Assembly: GCA_963734015.1 (NCBI GenBank)
Contig: CAVTFG010000003.1
Location: 1-64,000 of the forward strand
Source of the DNA: JALZKA01 sp963734015
Lineage (GTDB): Bacteria; Actinomycetota; Thermoleophilia; Solirubrobacterales; 70-9
DNA: 64,000 bases
Reading direction: 5' to 3'
Each line of letters begins with the position of its first letter. The first letter of the stretch is position 1. The translations under genes were made by a program, and so were the position numbers. This document shows positions 21,566 to 31,684 of this stretch, in pieces. A model generated the notes under the pieces. It saw only the letters and a program-made list of their open reading frames with translations. It did not search any database and was not told where the DNA came from.

Positions 21566-22407
21566 GACTCCAACTGTCTGATCTTGGTCAGCCGATAGGC
21601 CACCACGGCGAACAGCGCCGAGGCCCCCAGCATCAGCATGCTCATCGCCGCCCCGGCGTTCAGGTCGCCGCTTTCGAGGACGAGGTCGTTGACGACGTTC
21701 CCCAACATGTAGCCCTCGGTGCCGCCGACGAGCGCCGGGCTGGCGAAGTCCGTGAACAGGGGGATGTAGACCAGGAGTAGCGCGACGAAGATCCCCGGCG
21801 CGATGAGGGGCACCAGCACCCGCCGAGCGGTGGTGAACCAGCCCGCGCCGAGATCACGAGCGGCCTCGAAGAGGTTGCGGTCGATCGCCTTCATCGCCGC
21901 ATAGATGGGGATCACCGTGTAGGTCAGGTAGCTGGTGGAAAGGACGACGATGACCGCGAACTTGCTGAACAGCAGCGCGTCGATCGGAGCGTCGATCAGC
22001 CCGATCTCCATCAGCGCGCTGTTGATCAGGCCCTCGCGTCCGAGCAGCATCCGCCACGCATAGATGCGGACCATTGGGTTCAGCTCGTCGGCGAGCACCA
22101 GGAAGAGCAGCAGCCCGAGCTCGAACTTCCCCGCCTTGTAGGCGAGGATGTACGCGAGCGGGATCGCGATCGCCAGCTGGATCAGCATCGCGATGGTGGC
22201 GATCTGGAACGTGGTCAGCGCAACGTCGCGGTAGAGCGGGTCGCCGAGGACGTCGCCGAAGTTGGTCAGCGTCCAGCCCTCCAGCCCGCTGAGGACGCCG
22301 TACTGGAGCGCGATCACCAGCATCACGACCATCGGGGTGAGGAAGAAGATTGCGAGCAGCGCGGTGGGTGGGCCCAGGAAGCCGAGCGGGCGCAGACGGG
22401 CGCGCAT
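21562..22407 (-). CDS. ABC transporter permease, spermidine/putrescine type (PotB-like)
   Basis: A 281-residue integral membrane protein with about six helices. The cytoplasmic EAA-type loop is ARDLGAGWFTTARRVLVPLI, which docks on the ATPase. The N-terminal FFLTPMVVMLVIALQYG and the central YILAYKAGKFELGLLLFLVL are typical of PotB/PotH proteins. The context (PotC-like, two binding proteins and PotA-like ATPase in order) completes an importer for a cationic or amine solute. Stop and start codons overlap those of the adjacent genes. Confidence 0.88.
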   Translation of the reverse strand: MRARLRPLGFLGPPTALLAIFFLTPMVVMLVIALQYGVLSGLEGWTLTNFGDVLGDPLYRDVALTTFQIATIAMLIQLAIAIPLAYILAYKAGKFELGLLLFLVLADELNPMVRIYAWRMLLGREGLINSALMEIGLIDAPIDALLFSKFAVIVVLSTSYLTYTVIPIYAAMKAIDRNLFEAARDLGAGWFTTARRVLVPLIAPGIFVALLLVYIPLFTDFASPALVGGTEGYMLGNVVNDLVLESGDLNAGAAMSMLMLGASALFAVVAYRLTKIRQLES

Positions 22408-23279
22408 CAGCGCGCCGCCCCGGCGACCAGGTCGGTGAGCGCGCCCGTCTCGTCACCGCGGCGCCGGCTGAGCAGCTTGATCAGCTGCCAGGCCCCGAAC
22501 ACAGCGACGATCTGGGCGACGGCGATCGCGGTCGAGACCGCGTTCACGAGCGGCAGGTTCTCGGATTGGCGCAGGATCGAGAACACCCAGACCGGGAACG
22601 TCTGGTCGAAGCCGCCGGTGAAGAACGAGATCTCGAAGTTGTTGAACGACCAAGCGAAGGCGAAGATCCCGGCGGCCGCCAGCGAGGGGGCGATCTGCGG
22701 CAAGACGACGTAGCGCAGCATCTGCAGCTGCGAGGCCCCGAGATCGATCGCGGCCTCCTCGAGCGAGCGCTGGAACCGGACCAGGCCGGCCGAGACGATC
22801 GCGACCACGAGCGGGAAGGTCACGACCAGGTGCATGAGCGCGACGGTTTGGAGTGACAGTGCGACCCCGAGCTCGGAGAAGAAGATGAGCCCGGCGACGC
22901 CGATGATCAGCCAGGGCACCACGAGCACCGAAGCGTGGAGGCCGGCGAGGGCGCCGCGGCCCCGAAACCGGAGCCTCGTCAGGCCCCAGGCCGCCGCCGT
23001 GCCGAAGACCAGGGACACCACGGTCACCCCGGACGCGACCATGAGCGAATTGACGACCGCGTCGCGGGCCTGGTCGTTGGCCCAGGCCTCCGTGTACCAG
23101 TGGGTCGTGAACCCCTCCCACGGCAGCGAGATGATCGACGAGTCGTTGAACGAGAACAGCGCCAGGATCAGCACCGGCCCGAACAGGATCACGAGCACGA
23201 TCGCGACGAGGACGGCGCTTGCCGCCCCCGGCGCGCCGCGCCGCAGCCGATGCCCTACTGGGCGAGTACTTCCTGCCAT
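22407..23279 (-). CDS. ABC transporter permease, spermidine/putrescine type (PotC-like)
   Basis: A 290-residue partner permease. It has six predicted helices and the loop EEAAIDLGASQLQMLRYVVL (EAA motif) facing the ATPase. FGPVLILALFSFNDSSIISL near the start is characteristic of PotC/PotI, whose first helix is followed by an FN/FNDS-type periplasmic loop. Its start overlaps the end of the binding-protein gene (23255) by 25 bases. It forms the membrane channel with the PotB-like gene downstream. Confidence 0.88.
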   Translation of the reverse strand: MAGSTRPVGHRLRRGAPGAASAVLVAIVLVILFGPVLILALFSFNDSSIISLPWEGFTTHWYTEAWANDQARDAVVNSLMVASGVTVVSLVFGTAAAWGLTRLRFRGRGALAGLHASVLVVPWLIIGVAGLIFFSELGVALSLQTVALMHLVVTFPLVVAIVSAGLVRFQRSLEEAAIDLGASQLQMLRYVVLPQIAPSLAAAGIFAFAWSFNNFEISFFTGGFDQTFPVWVFSILRQSENLPLVNAVSTAIAVAQIVAVFGAWQLIKLLSRRRGDETGALTDLVAGAAR

Positions 23280-24331
23280 GCCCGCTCGTAGACGTCGGCG
23301 TTCTCAGGCTCGGTCTGAGCGATCGCCGTTTCGAGGTTCCGCGGGTCGGCCGAGTCCTGGAACTTCTTGGGGACCATCGGCAGCGCGTCCTGGTTCATCG
23401 CCACGAAGCCCATCTCGGCCGAGATCGCCTGGGCCTCGGGTGAGGCGTAGTAGTCGATGAGCTTGTAGGCGGCGTCGATGTTCTGCGCCTTCGAGCTGAT
23501 CGCCAGCCCGCAGACCCACGACAGGGCGCCCTCCTTCGGTGCGACCCACTCGACCGGCAGGCCGTCGTCGGCCATCGCCTCGGTCGTCCCACGGCCGCCG
23601 TCCGCGAGCACCACCTCACCGGACTTGAACAGGTTGACCATCGACGAGTCCGACTCCGCGAAGGCGCGGAAGTTGTCGCGGTTGTCCAGCAGGTGCTGCT
23701 TTGCCTCTTCGACCTCCTCGTCGGTGAGGTTCATCGGATCGTCGAGCCCGATCGCCAGGGCCGCCGCGGAGATCGCGGTGAGCGGGGTCGCCTCGAGCGC
23801 CACCTGCCCGGCGTTGGCGGGATCGAAGAGCGCCTGGTAGGAGTCGATCTCCCCGCCCAGCGCGTCGGTGTCGACGATCAGGCCGTGCGGGCCCGCCGAT
23901 GCCGGTACGAACAGCACGTTGCCCGCCTCGTCGCGGACGTCGTCGGAGTCGGCGAAGGCCAGCTTGTCGAAGTCGGTGATCGCCGCCGGGTCGAGCGGGC
24001 GGATCAGGTTGCGGGCGAGGAGCGGCTCCATCTCGTCCGTGCAGACCTCGACCACGTCGGCCTCGAAACCGCCGGCGAGCTTCGCCGCCGCGGCCTTGTT
24101 GGAGTCGAAGGTCGCGACCTTTAGGTCGACGTCGGGGTTCGCCTCGCGAAACGGGTCGAGCATCTCGTCGGGCACCGTGTCGCCGTACGCGAACACGCGG
24201 AGCGTCCCCGTCGCGGGTGCGTCGATGTCCTCGGGAGGCGGGGCGAGGCTGGAATTGCCCCCGCTGCCCCCGCAGCCTGTCGCAACCACCGCCGCGAACA
24301 GAATCGCAACCGCGTAGGAAATCCACTTCAT
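23255..24331 (-). CDS. Amine-type ABC substrate-binding lipoprotein (PotD-like), copy 1
   Basis: A 358-residue exported lipoprotein. The lipobox is VVATGCGG near residue 20. The mature part begins TGTLRVFAYGDTVPDEMLDP, followed by FEADVVEVCTDEMEPLLARN and LSWVCGLAISSKAQNIDAAY, as in PotD/PotF periplasmic binding proteins. It delivers substrate to the PotBC-like permease. A homologous binding protein is encoded directly upstream (24345), with 13 bases between. The ligand is not predictable; the PotD Asp/Trp pocket residues need alignment. Confidence 0.87.
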   Translation of the reverse strand: MKWISYAVAILFAAVVATGCGGSGGNSSLAPPPEDIDAPATGTLRVFAYGDTVPDEMLDPFREANPDVDLKVATFDSNKAAAAKLAGGFEADVVEVCTDEMEPLLARNLIRPLDPAAITDFDKLAFADSDDVRDEAGNVLFVPASAGPHGLIVDTDALGGEIDSYQALFDPANAGQVALEATPLTAISAAALAIGLDDPMNLTDEEVEEAKQHLLDNRDNFRAFAESDSSMVNLFKSGEVVLADGGRGTTEAMADDGLPVEWVAPKEGALSWVCGLAISSKAQNIDAAYKLIDYYASPEAQAISAEMGFVAMNQDALPMVPKKFQDSADPRNLETAIAQTEPENADVYERAWQEVLAQ

Positions 24332-24344
24332 CTGATCCTCCCTC

Positions 24345-25420
24345 TCACTGTGCCTGGAACTCCCGGAACGCCCGCACCCACTCGTCGTAGTTCGGCGGCT
24401 CGGTCTCGGCGATCGCGTTCTCGATCGAGGCCGGGTCGGCGGTGCGCCGATCCTTGGCCCCGACGAGCTCGATCGCCTGCGGGTTCGTGACCACGTAGCC
24501 GCCCTCCGCGCGGATCGCTTGCGCCTCCGCGGACGCCTGCCAGTTGATCAACCGGTAGGCGGCATCGACGTTCGCGGCCTCGCTGGTGATCGCCAGCCCG
24601 CAGACCCACGAAAGCGGCCGCTCCTCGGGCGCGACCCAGCGGGCGTCGACTCCGGTGTCGCGGACGCGCTGCGCGAGGCCCGGGCCGCCGTCGGCCAGCA
24701 CGATCTCACCGGACCGGAACAGGTTGACGACGTCAGCATCCGAACGCCAGAGGGCGCGGAACTGCTCGCGGTTCGAGATCAGATGCTGCTTGACCTGCTC
24801 GAGCTCTTCGGAGCTCAGCTCCATCGGCTCCTCGACCCCCAGCGCCAGAGCCGTCTCGGCGATCGCCGGCAGCGGATAGTCGGCCTCGAGTGCGACCCGG
24901 TCGGCGAACTGCGGGTCGAAGAGATCGGCGAAGGAATCCACCTCGCCGGGCTCGACCGCCGCCGCGTCGTAGATCAGCCCCTGGGGCCCGGCCGAAAGCG
25001 GCACCATCATGATGTCGCCGTCCTCGACGACCCCCGGCGAGTCGCGGAACACCAGCTCGTTCCAGTCCGCGATCCCGGCCTCATCGAGCGGCCGCAGCAG
25101 GTTGCGCGCGGTCAGCGGGCTCATCTCGTCGAGGCAGACCTCGACGACGTCGGCCTCGAAGCCGCCGGCGAGCTTGGTCGCGGCCTCCTGGTTGGAACCG
25201 AACGTGGCGGTGCGCACCTCCAGATCCGGGTTGGCTTCCCGGAAGGGATCGAGCAGAGCGTCGGTGACGGTGTCCTGGTAGGCGAACACGCTCAGCGTCC
25301 CGGTGGCGGGAGCCTCGGGATCGGCGGGGGCTTCGGCGACCGCGGCGGGCTCGCCGCCCGCGCCGCCGCAGGCCGCGAGCACGCCGGCCGCCGCCGCCAC
25401 GAGTGCGACTGCCAGGAGCC

Positions 25421-25424
<4 letters not shown>
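24345..25424 (-). CDS. Amine-type ABC substrate-binding lipoprotein (PotD-like), copy 2
   Basis: A 359-residue paralogue of the neighbouring binding protein: lipobox VLAACGGAGG near residue 18, then TGTLSVFAYQDTVTDALLDP, FEADVVEVCLDEMSPLTARN and LSWVCGLAITSEAANVDAAY. The two differ enough to suggest an old tandem duplication and perhaps different ligands for one permease. ATG 25424 was chosen from the signal peptide; the much longer in-frame upstream reading is not coding. Its start overlaps the stop of the ATPase gene by 4 bases. Confidence 0.87.
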
Positions 25425-26502
<1,078 letters not shown>

Positions 26503-26506
<4 letters not shown>

Positions 26507-27873
26507 GATGCGCCGTCCCCCGGCCCCACGGCGAGCACGAACATGTCGTTGACGTTGGTCTGGGTGGGACCCGTCACGATCAGGTCTCCCAGCCCCGCGA
26601 GCGCCTCGCCGGAACGATGGCCCGCGACCGCCGCCTCGAGGTCGATCCCGGCTTCCCGGGCGCGCGTCGCGCTGCGCCCGTCCACGACGGCGCCGGCAGC
26701 GTCCGTGCCGCCGTCGGAGCCGTCGGTGTCGAGAAAGCAGGCGGAGACGTTTGCCTCCTCCATCGCGAGCGCCGCGGCAACCGCGGCCTCCTGATTCGGC
26801 CCCCCGGCGCCAAACGACGCGCCCGAGCCGTTGTCGTCCAGGGTCACGGTCGCCTCGCCGCCGCAGCCGATCAGCACGCAGGGCGGCGACACGGGAATCC
26901 CATCGCGCGCGCAGGCAAGGGCAAGCTCCGCGAGCTGGAGCCCGACCACGCGCGCCTCGCCCTCGAGGTCGGTCGAGACGACGTGGGCGGCGAGCCCGGC
27001 CGCGCGCGCCTCGGCGGCCATCGCCTCGCAGGCCCCTGCGCCGGTCACAAGCAACACGGTTTGCGGCTCGTCCTCAAGGCGCGGGGAGCGCGCGTCGTTG
27101 CTCGCCAGGTGATCGCGAACGCTCAGGGGGAGCTTGTCCCAGAGCCCGCGACCCTCAAGGATCGCGATCGCGTCGGCGACGGTGGAAGTGTCCTGCACCG
27201 TCGGGTCGGTGATGGCGTCGAGCACGTCGCCGGCGACGTCGGACACGGTCAGATTCACCAATCGAGCGGGCGCTATCCGCGCAGCCAGGCGCCCGCCCTT
27301 GAGGGCCGAGACGTGCTTGCGCACGCCGTTGACCTCGATGATCGGAGCTCCGGAGCCGAGGAGCAGCTCGTGCAGGCGCCGCTTCTCGGACTGGGTGACG
27401 CCGGCGGGCGGCATGCTCGTGAGCGCGGAGCTGCCGCCCGTGAAGGATGCGAGCACGAGGTCGTCCGGCCCGAGCCCGTCTACGAGCTCCATCACGCGGC
27501 GGGCGGCGGCGGCGGAGCGCTCGGTTGGGAGGGGGTGGTCGGCGACGACGACCTCGATGCGATCGAGCGCGATCGTGTCCTCGCCGGCGCGGACGACGAC
27601 GGCCCCGGCGTCGACGCGGTCGGCGAGAGCCCGCTCGAGCGCGGCTGCGATCGCGAGCGTGGCCTTACCCGAGCCGACCACGACCACGCGCGCGCCCGCG
27701 TTCAGCTGATACTCACGGCCGGCGATCGCGACCCCCGAGTCCGTACGCGCGACGGTTCGCTCGGTCGCGCGGCCGACGTCGCATGCCTCGAGGCCCGCCC
27801 TCGCCACCCGCAGGGCCAGAGCACGCTGCTCGGCCATACCGATGGCGGCGAGCTCCACCGAGTTTGCGATCAC
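26503..27873 (-). CDS. Glycerate 2-kinase (MOFRL family)
   Basis: A 456-residue protein of the GckA/TtuD family. The N-terminal domain has VVVVGSGKATLAIAAALERA, VVVADHPLPTERS and ASFTGGSSALTSMPPAGVTQ. The C-terminal MOFRL domain has CVLIGCGGEATVTL, FGAGGPNQEAAVAAALAMEE and FLDTDGSDGGTDAAGAVVDG. It phosphorylates glycerate at C2 with ATP, giving 2-phosphoglycerate, the substrate of the enolase-like enzyme encoded next to it. Overlaps both neighbours by 4 bases. Confidence 0.9.
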
Positions 27874-29147
27874 GCGGCGACCGCCGCCTTGAACGGGTCC
27901 CCGGGGTAGGACGCCGTGGCGCCCAGCTCCTCCTCGATCCGGATCAGGCGGTTGTACTTGGCGGTCCGCTCGCCGCGCACCGGCGCCCCCGTCTTGATCT
28001 GACCGGCCCCGAGGGCGACGGCGAGGTCGGCGATCATCGGATCCTCGGTTTCGCCCGAGCGCTCGGACACGACCACCGTGTAGCCGCCGCGGTGCGCGAG
28101 GTCGGCTGCGTCGAGGGCCTCCGAGAGGGTGCCGATCTGGTTGACCTTCCAGAGCAGCGAGTTTGCGGCGCCGGACTCGAGCCCGGTACGCAGCCGCTCG
28201 GGGTTGGTGACGAAGAGGTCGTCCCCGACGATCTGGATCCCGCTCTCGGCGGTGAGCCGCGCGAAGCCGGCGAAGTCCTCCTCGTCGAGGGGGTCCTCGA
28301 TCGTGACCACGTCGAAGTCACGGATCAGCTCCTGGTAGAGCTCGATCATCGCGTCGGTGTCGCGGGTCTCGCCCGCGATCAGGTAGGTCCCCGCCTCGCG
28401 GTCGTAGTAGTGCGTCGCCGCGCAGTCGAGGCCGTAGCGAAACCGGCCCTCGTGACCCGCGTTGGCGACCGCCTCGTGCAGCAGCCCGAGCGCCTCCTGC
28501 GGACTGGAGATCGCGGGTGCGTAGCCGCCCTCGTCGCCCGTGTTGAGGGCGCTCTTGCCGTAGCGCCCGAGCAGGATCTCGGCCAGCGCCAGGTTGACCT
28601 CGGTCGAGATCTGCAGGGCCTCGAGGATCGAATCGGCGCCCACCGGGATGACGATGAACTCCTGGAAGTCGAGGTCGTTCGACGCGTGCTTGCCGCCGTT
28701 GATCAGGTTGACCAGGGGAACCGGCAGCACGTGCGCGTTGGCATTGAGGGCCCTGTAGAGCGGGACGCCGGCAGACGCGGCGCGAGCCCGGGCTGCGGCG
28801 AGCGAAACGCCCAGGATCGCATTGGCGCCGAGGCGCGACTTGCGAGTGGTGCCGTCGAGCGCGATCAACGCCGAGTCGAGCTCGCGCTGACCCGGCAACG
28901 GCGCGCCGACCAGCGCGTCGCTGATTTCGCCGTTCACCGCGCCGACCGCGCCGAGCACGCCGAAGCCGCCGAAGCGCGGGCCGCCGTCGCGCAGCTCCGC
29001 GGCCTCGTTCGAGCCCGTTGAGCGGCCCGACGGAACGTCGGCGGTTGCGCTCGTGCCGTCGTCGAGGGCGAGGTCGACTTGCACCGTGGGCAGGCCCCGG
29101 CAGTCGAGCACCTCGCGCGCGGTCAGGTTCGTAATGGCTGGACTCAA
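27870..29147 (-). CDS. Enolase paralogue with altered active-site loop
   Basis: 425 residues, close to the usual enolase length. Family landmarks are FQEFIVIPVGA, NTGDEGGYAPAISSPQEALG, EDPLDEEDFAGF, GDDLFVTNPERL and KVNQIGTLSEALDA, so the Mg-binding E/D set and the catalytic Lys appear present. However, the catalytic-loop consensus SHRSGETED is SERSGETED (near residue 360), and SGASTG is SGRSTG near the N-terminus. Start is TTG 29147, overlapping the TGA of the GntR gene. It probably works on 2-phosphoglycerate from the adjacent kinase; a housekeeping enolase presumably lies elsewhere. Confidence 0.85.
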   Translation of the reverse strand: MSPAITNLTAREVLDCRGLPTVQVDLALDDGTSATADVPSGRSTGSNEAAELRDGGPRFGGFGVLGAVGAVNGEISDALVGAPLPGQRELDSALIALDGTTRKSRLGANAILGVSLAAARARAASAGVPLYRALNANAHVLPVPLVNLINGGKHASNDLDFQEFIVIPVGADSILEALQISTEVNLALAEILLGRYGKSALNTGDEGGYAPAISSPQEALGLLHEAVANAGHEGRFRYGLDCAATHYYDREAGTYLIAGETRDTDAMIELYQELIRDFDVVTIEDPLDEEDFAGFARLTAESGIQIVGDDLFVTNPERLRTGLESGAANSLLWKVNQIGTLSEALDAADLAHRGGYTVVVSERSGETEDPMIADLAVALGAGQIKTGAPVRGERTAKYNRLIRIEEELGATASYPGDPFKAAVAA

Positions 29148-29869
29148 ACGATCACCTTCTCTCCGGTCTGCTGTTGCCAGGCTTTGGTCAGGTTGTCGGC
29201 GGCCTCGGCGAGGTGAACCCGAAAGAGCTCCTCGGCGCGCGGCGCGTCGCCGGCGCGGATGGCCGCGATCAGTTCCTCGTGCTCGGCGGCGACCTCGGCC
29301 GGCCGGTGGTAGTACGGACGGAGCTGGACGAGGCAGAGCAGGATCTCCGACTGCACGGAGGAGTACGCGCGCGCCAGGCGCTCCGAACCCGCCGCGTCGA
29401 TGATCGCCTGGTGGAAGCGCATGTCCGGCTCGACGACCGCGCGCCACGGCGCGTCGTCGCCGACCCCGGAGAGCTCGCGTACGGACTCCTCGGCCGCCGC
29501 CGGGACCTCGCCGGTTGCAAGCAGCAGCCGTACGGCCTCGACCTCGAGCGCGATGCGAAGTCGGAAGACGTCGATCAGGTCGTCGGGGTCGAAGAGCGGC
29601 ACGTGAACGCCGCGGTTCGGCTCGCGCACCAGGAGGCCCTCACTGATGAGGATCTGCGCCGCGGCACGGAACGAGTGTCGGGCGATCCCGAGGCGCTCGG
29701 CGAACTCGGTTTCGCGCAGGCGCGCTCCCGGCTCGATATGGCCGTCGAGGATCTGCTCGCGCAGCGCGTTGGCGGCGGCCTGAACCGTGGACACGGTGGC
29801 GAGCGGGACGTTGGGGGCTGCCGGCTGCGGCTCACCCGGCGGGGTGGCCTGTGCGTCGATGTTGACCAT
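29144..29869 (-). CDS. GntR-family regulator (FadR/FCD type)
   Basis: A 241-residue protein. An N-terminal winged helix (ANALREQILDGHIEPGARLR, then TEFAERLGIARHSFRAAAQI and the RGVHVPLFDPDD wing) is joined to an all-helical FCD ligand domain (DVFRLRIALEVEAVRLLLAT, RFHQAIIDAAGSERLARAYS). In the FCD domain the D, H, H metal/ligand residues seem present. It is the first gene of the minus-strand operon and is divergent from the aminotransferase at 29940, so it likely controls both through the 70-base gap. Confidence 0.9.
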   Translation of the reverse strand: MVNIDAQATPPGEPQPAAPNVPLATVSTVQAAANALREQILDGHIEPGARLRETEFAERLGIARHSFRAAAQILISEGLLVREPNRGVHVPLFDPDDLIDVFRLRIALEVEAVRLLLATGEVPAAAEESVRELSGVGDDAPWRAVVEPDMRFHQAIIDAAGSERLARAYSSVQSEILLCLVQLRPYYHRPAEVAAEHEELIAAIRAGDAPRAEELFRVHLAEAADNLTKAWQQQTGEKVIV

Positions 29870-29870
29870 A

Positions 29871-29900
29871 TGTCACATCATTCCACAATTTGACAAGATG
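29871..29900. promoter_or_regulatory. Candidate GntR operator in a divergent promoter
   Basis: The gap between the gntR start and the divergent aminotransferase contains inverted TGTCA...TGACA arms (29871-29875 and 29891-29895) around ATTGTGGAATG (minus strand). The same TTGTGGnATnnTG string recurs before the alkaline phosphatase gene (31633). Site identity is an inference. Confidence 0.45.
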
Positions 29901-29939
29901 TGCAGGGAAGGCAACGAACGCGTCAACCGAGGAGGACCC

Positions 29940-31295
29940 TTGACCGAGATCGACCGAGGCCTGATCGCCCAGCTGATGGAGCGAGAGCAAGCCCGATTCG
30001 CCGCCTCCCATCCCGAGTCGCGCTTGCTGCACGAACGCGCTGCGGGGTCGCTGCTCTCCGGCGTGCCGATGAACTGGATGACCCGCTGGCCCGGCGAGTT
30101 CCCGGTCTTCCTGGCGTCCGCGGAGGGTGCGGAGGTCACGGATGTGGACGGGAACGTCTACGCCGACCTCTGCCTTGGCGACACCGGGGCGATGACCGGT
30201 CACTCACCTCCGGCCACGGTCGAAGCGGTTCAGAGCCGCGCGGCCCGGGGGATCACCGCAATGCTGCCGACCGAGGACGCCCTGGTGGTCGGCGAGGAGA
30301 TGAAGCGCCGCTTCGGGCTGCCCGACTGGCAGTTCACGCTGTCGGCCACCGACGCGAACCGGTTCGTGATCCGGCTCGCCCGCGAGATCACCGGCCGGCC
30401 CAAGATCCTCGTTCACAACCACTGCTATCACGGCAGCGCCGACGAAACGGTGGCCGGCCTGGTCGACGGCGAAGTGAGGCCGCGCGAGGGCAACGTCGGT
30501 CCGCCGGTCGACCCGGCCGAGACCACGAGGATCGTCGAGATCAACGATCTCGAGGGCTTGGAGCGGGAGCTTCGCCACGGCGACGTGGCCTGCGTGCTGG
30601 TCGAACCGGCGCTGACCAACATCGGCATCGTCCTGGCCGACGACGGATACCACCAGCGCCTGCGCGAACTCACCCGCGAGACCGACACGCTCCTGGTGAT
30701 CGACGAGACCCACACGCTGTGCTGTGGGCCGGGCGGCTACACCGGCGTGGCGGGGCTCGACCCCGACGTCCTCACGATCGGGAAGCCGATCGGCGGCGGG
30801 GTGCCGATCGGCGCCTACGGCTTCACCGCCGAGGTTGCCGAGCGCATCCTCGCGCACACCGTCGCCGGCGCGGCCGACGTGGGTGGCGTAGGGGGGACGC
30901 TGGCGGGCAACGCGCTGTCGCTCGCCGCGGCCAGGGCGACCCTGACCGAGGTGCTGACCGACGAGGCCTTCGAGCACATGATCGCGCTCGGCGAGCGCTT
31001 CGAGGCCGGGGTGGCGGAGGCGATCACCGAACGCGGCCTGCCCTGGTCGGTGACCCGGCTGGGGTGTCGAGCCGAGTACATGTTCAGCCCGCGCCCCCCA
31101 CACACGGGAGCCGAGGCGGCGGCGGCGATGGACTCGGAGCTCGACGCCCTGCTGCACCTCTACATGCTGAACCGCGGGATCCTGCTGACGCCGTTCCACA
31201 TGATGGCGTTGATGTCGCCGGCTACCACCGACGCGCACGTCGATCGCCACACCGAGGCCTTCGCCGAAGCGGCAGGCGAGTTGACCGGTGGCTGA
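29940..31295 (+). CDS. Class-III aminotransferase, glutamate-1-semialdehyde-like
   Basis: A 451-residue PLP enzyme of the HemL-like branch. It has VDGNVYADLCLGDTGAMTGH, a serine- and threonine-rich cofactor loop (TLSATDANRFVIRLAREITG), VHNHCYHGSADE, LLVIDETHTLCCGPGGYTG and Schiff-base Lys in TIGKPIGGGVPIGAYGF near residue 281. TTG 29940 was chosen because GGAGG lies 4 bases upstream. It probably handles an amino acid or amine imported by the divergent operon. Its stop overlaps the start of the cupin gene. Confidence 0.87.
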   Translation: MTEIDRGLIAQLMEREQARFAASHPESRLLHERAAGSLLSGVPMNWMTRWPGEFPVFLASAEGAEVTDVDGNVYADLCLGDTGAMTGHSPPATVEAVQSRAARGITAMLPTEDALVVGEEMKRRFGLPDWQFTLSATDANRFVIRLAREITGRPKILVHNHCYHGSADETVAGLVDGEVRPREGNVGPPVDPAETTRIVEINDLEGLERELRHGDVACVLVEPALTNIGIVLADDGYHQRLRELTRETDTLLVIDETHTLCCGPGGYTGVAGLDPDVLTIGKPIGGGVPIGAYGFTAEVAERILAHTVAGAADVGGVGGTLAGNALSLAAARATLTEVLTDEAFEHMIALGERFEAGVAEAITERGLPWSVTRLGCRAEYMFSPRPPHTGAEAAAAMDSELDALLHLYMLNRGILLTPFHMMALMSPATTDAHVDRHTEAFAEAAGELTGG

Positions 31296-31632
31296 GGTCG
31301 CCCGAGTCGCGGCGCGCGAGGCTCGGCTCGTCGCCGAGCCGCTCGACCGCGTCCAGGTGCTGGCGGGAGATCCGCATCCCGCGTCGTTCGTGGTCGCCAC
31401 ACTCCCGGATGGCGCGGAGAGCGGGGTGTGGCGCTGCACTCCCGGACGGTTTCGCGACGTCGAGGTCGACGAGACCTTCGTCGTGATCGAGGGGCGCGCG
31501 ACGATCGAGTTCGAGGGCGGGAAGGTCGACGTCGGCCCCGGCGACGTCTGTGTGCTGAGCGCCGGCGCCGAGACGGTCTGGACCGTCCACGAAACGCTGC
31601 TCAAGGGCTACGCACTTGGCAAGACCTCCTAG
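31288..31632 (+). CDS. Cupin protein (DUF861/EutQ-like)
   Basis: A 114-residue cupin of the DUF861 type. It has SGVWRCTPGRFRDVEVDETF, VVIEGRATIEFEGGKVDVGP, GDVCVLSAGAETVWTVHETL and a final KGYALGK. The W.CTPG.F opening and the buried acidic residue in place of the second metal His are typical of ethanolamine- or ureidoglycine-associated cupins. GTG 31288 overlaps the end of the aminotransferase by 8 bases, so the two are translationally coupled. Confidence 0.8.
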   Translation: MAEVARVAAREARLVAEPLDRVQVLAGDPHPASFVVATLPDGAESGVWRCTPGRFRDVEVDETFVVIEGRATIEFEGGKVDVGPGDVCVLSAGAETVWTVHETLLKGYALGKTS

Positions 31633-31659
31633 TTGTGGCATAGTGGATTTGTTCAACAA
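31633..31659 (+). promoter_or_regulatory. Possible regulator site before the phosphatase gene
   Basis: TTGTGGCATAGTGG followed by the perfect palindrome TTGTTCAACAA (31649-31659), immediately after the cupin stop and 26 bases before the phosphatase ATG. The TTGTGGnAT part matches the GntR-divergent promoter at 29.88 kb. Confidence 0.4.
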
Positions 31660-31684
31660 TTCTCATCGGAGGGGAAACAGAGAG

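Noticed and set aside
27870..29447. A 525-residue enolase with a 100-residue N-terminal extension
   Set aside because: The extension is an out-of-frame reading of the GntR gene and Arg/Gly rich; the family start corresponds to TTG 29147.
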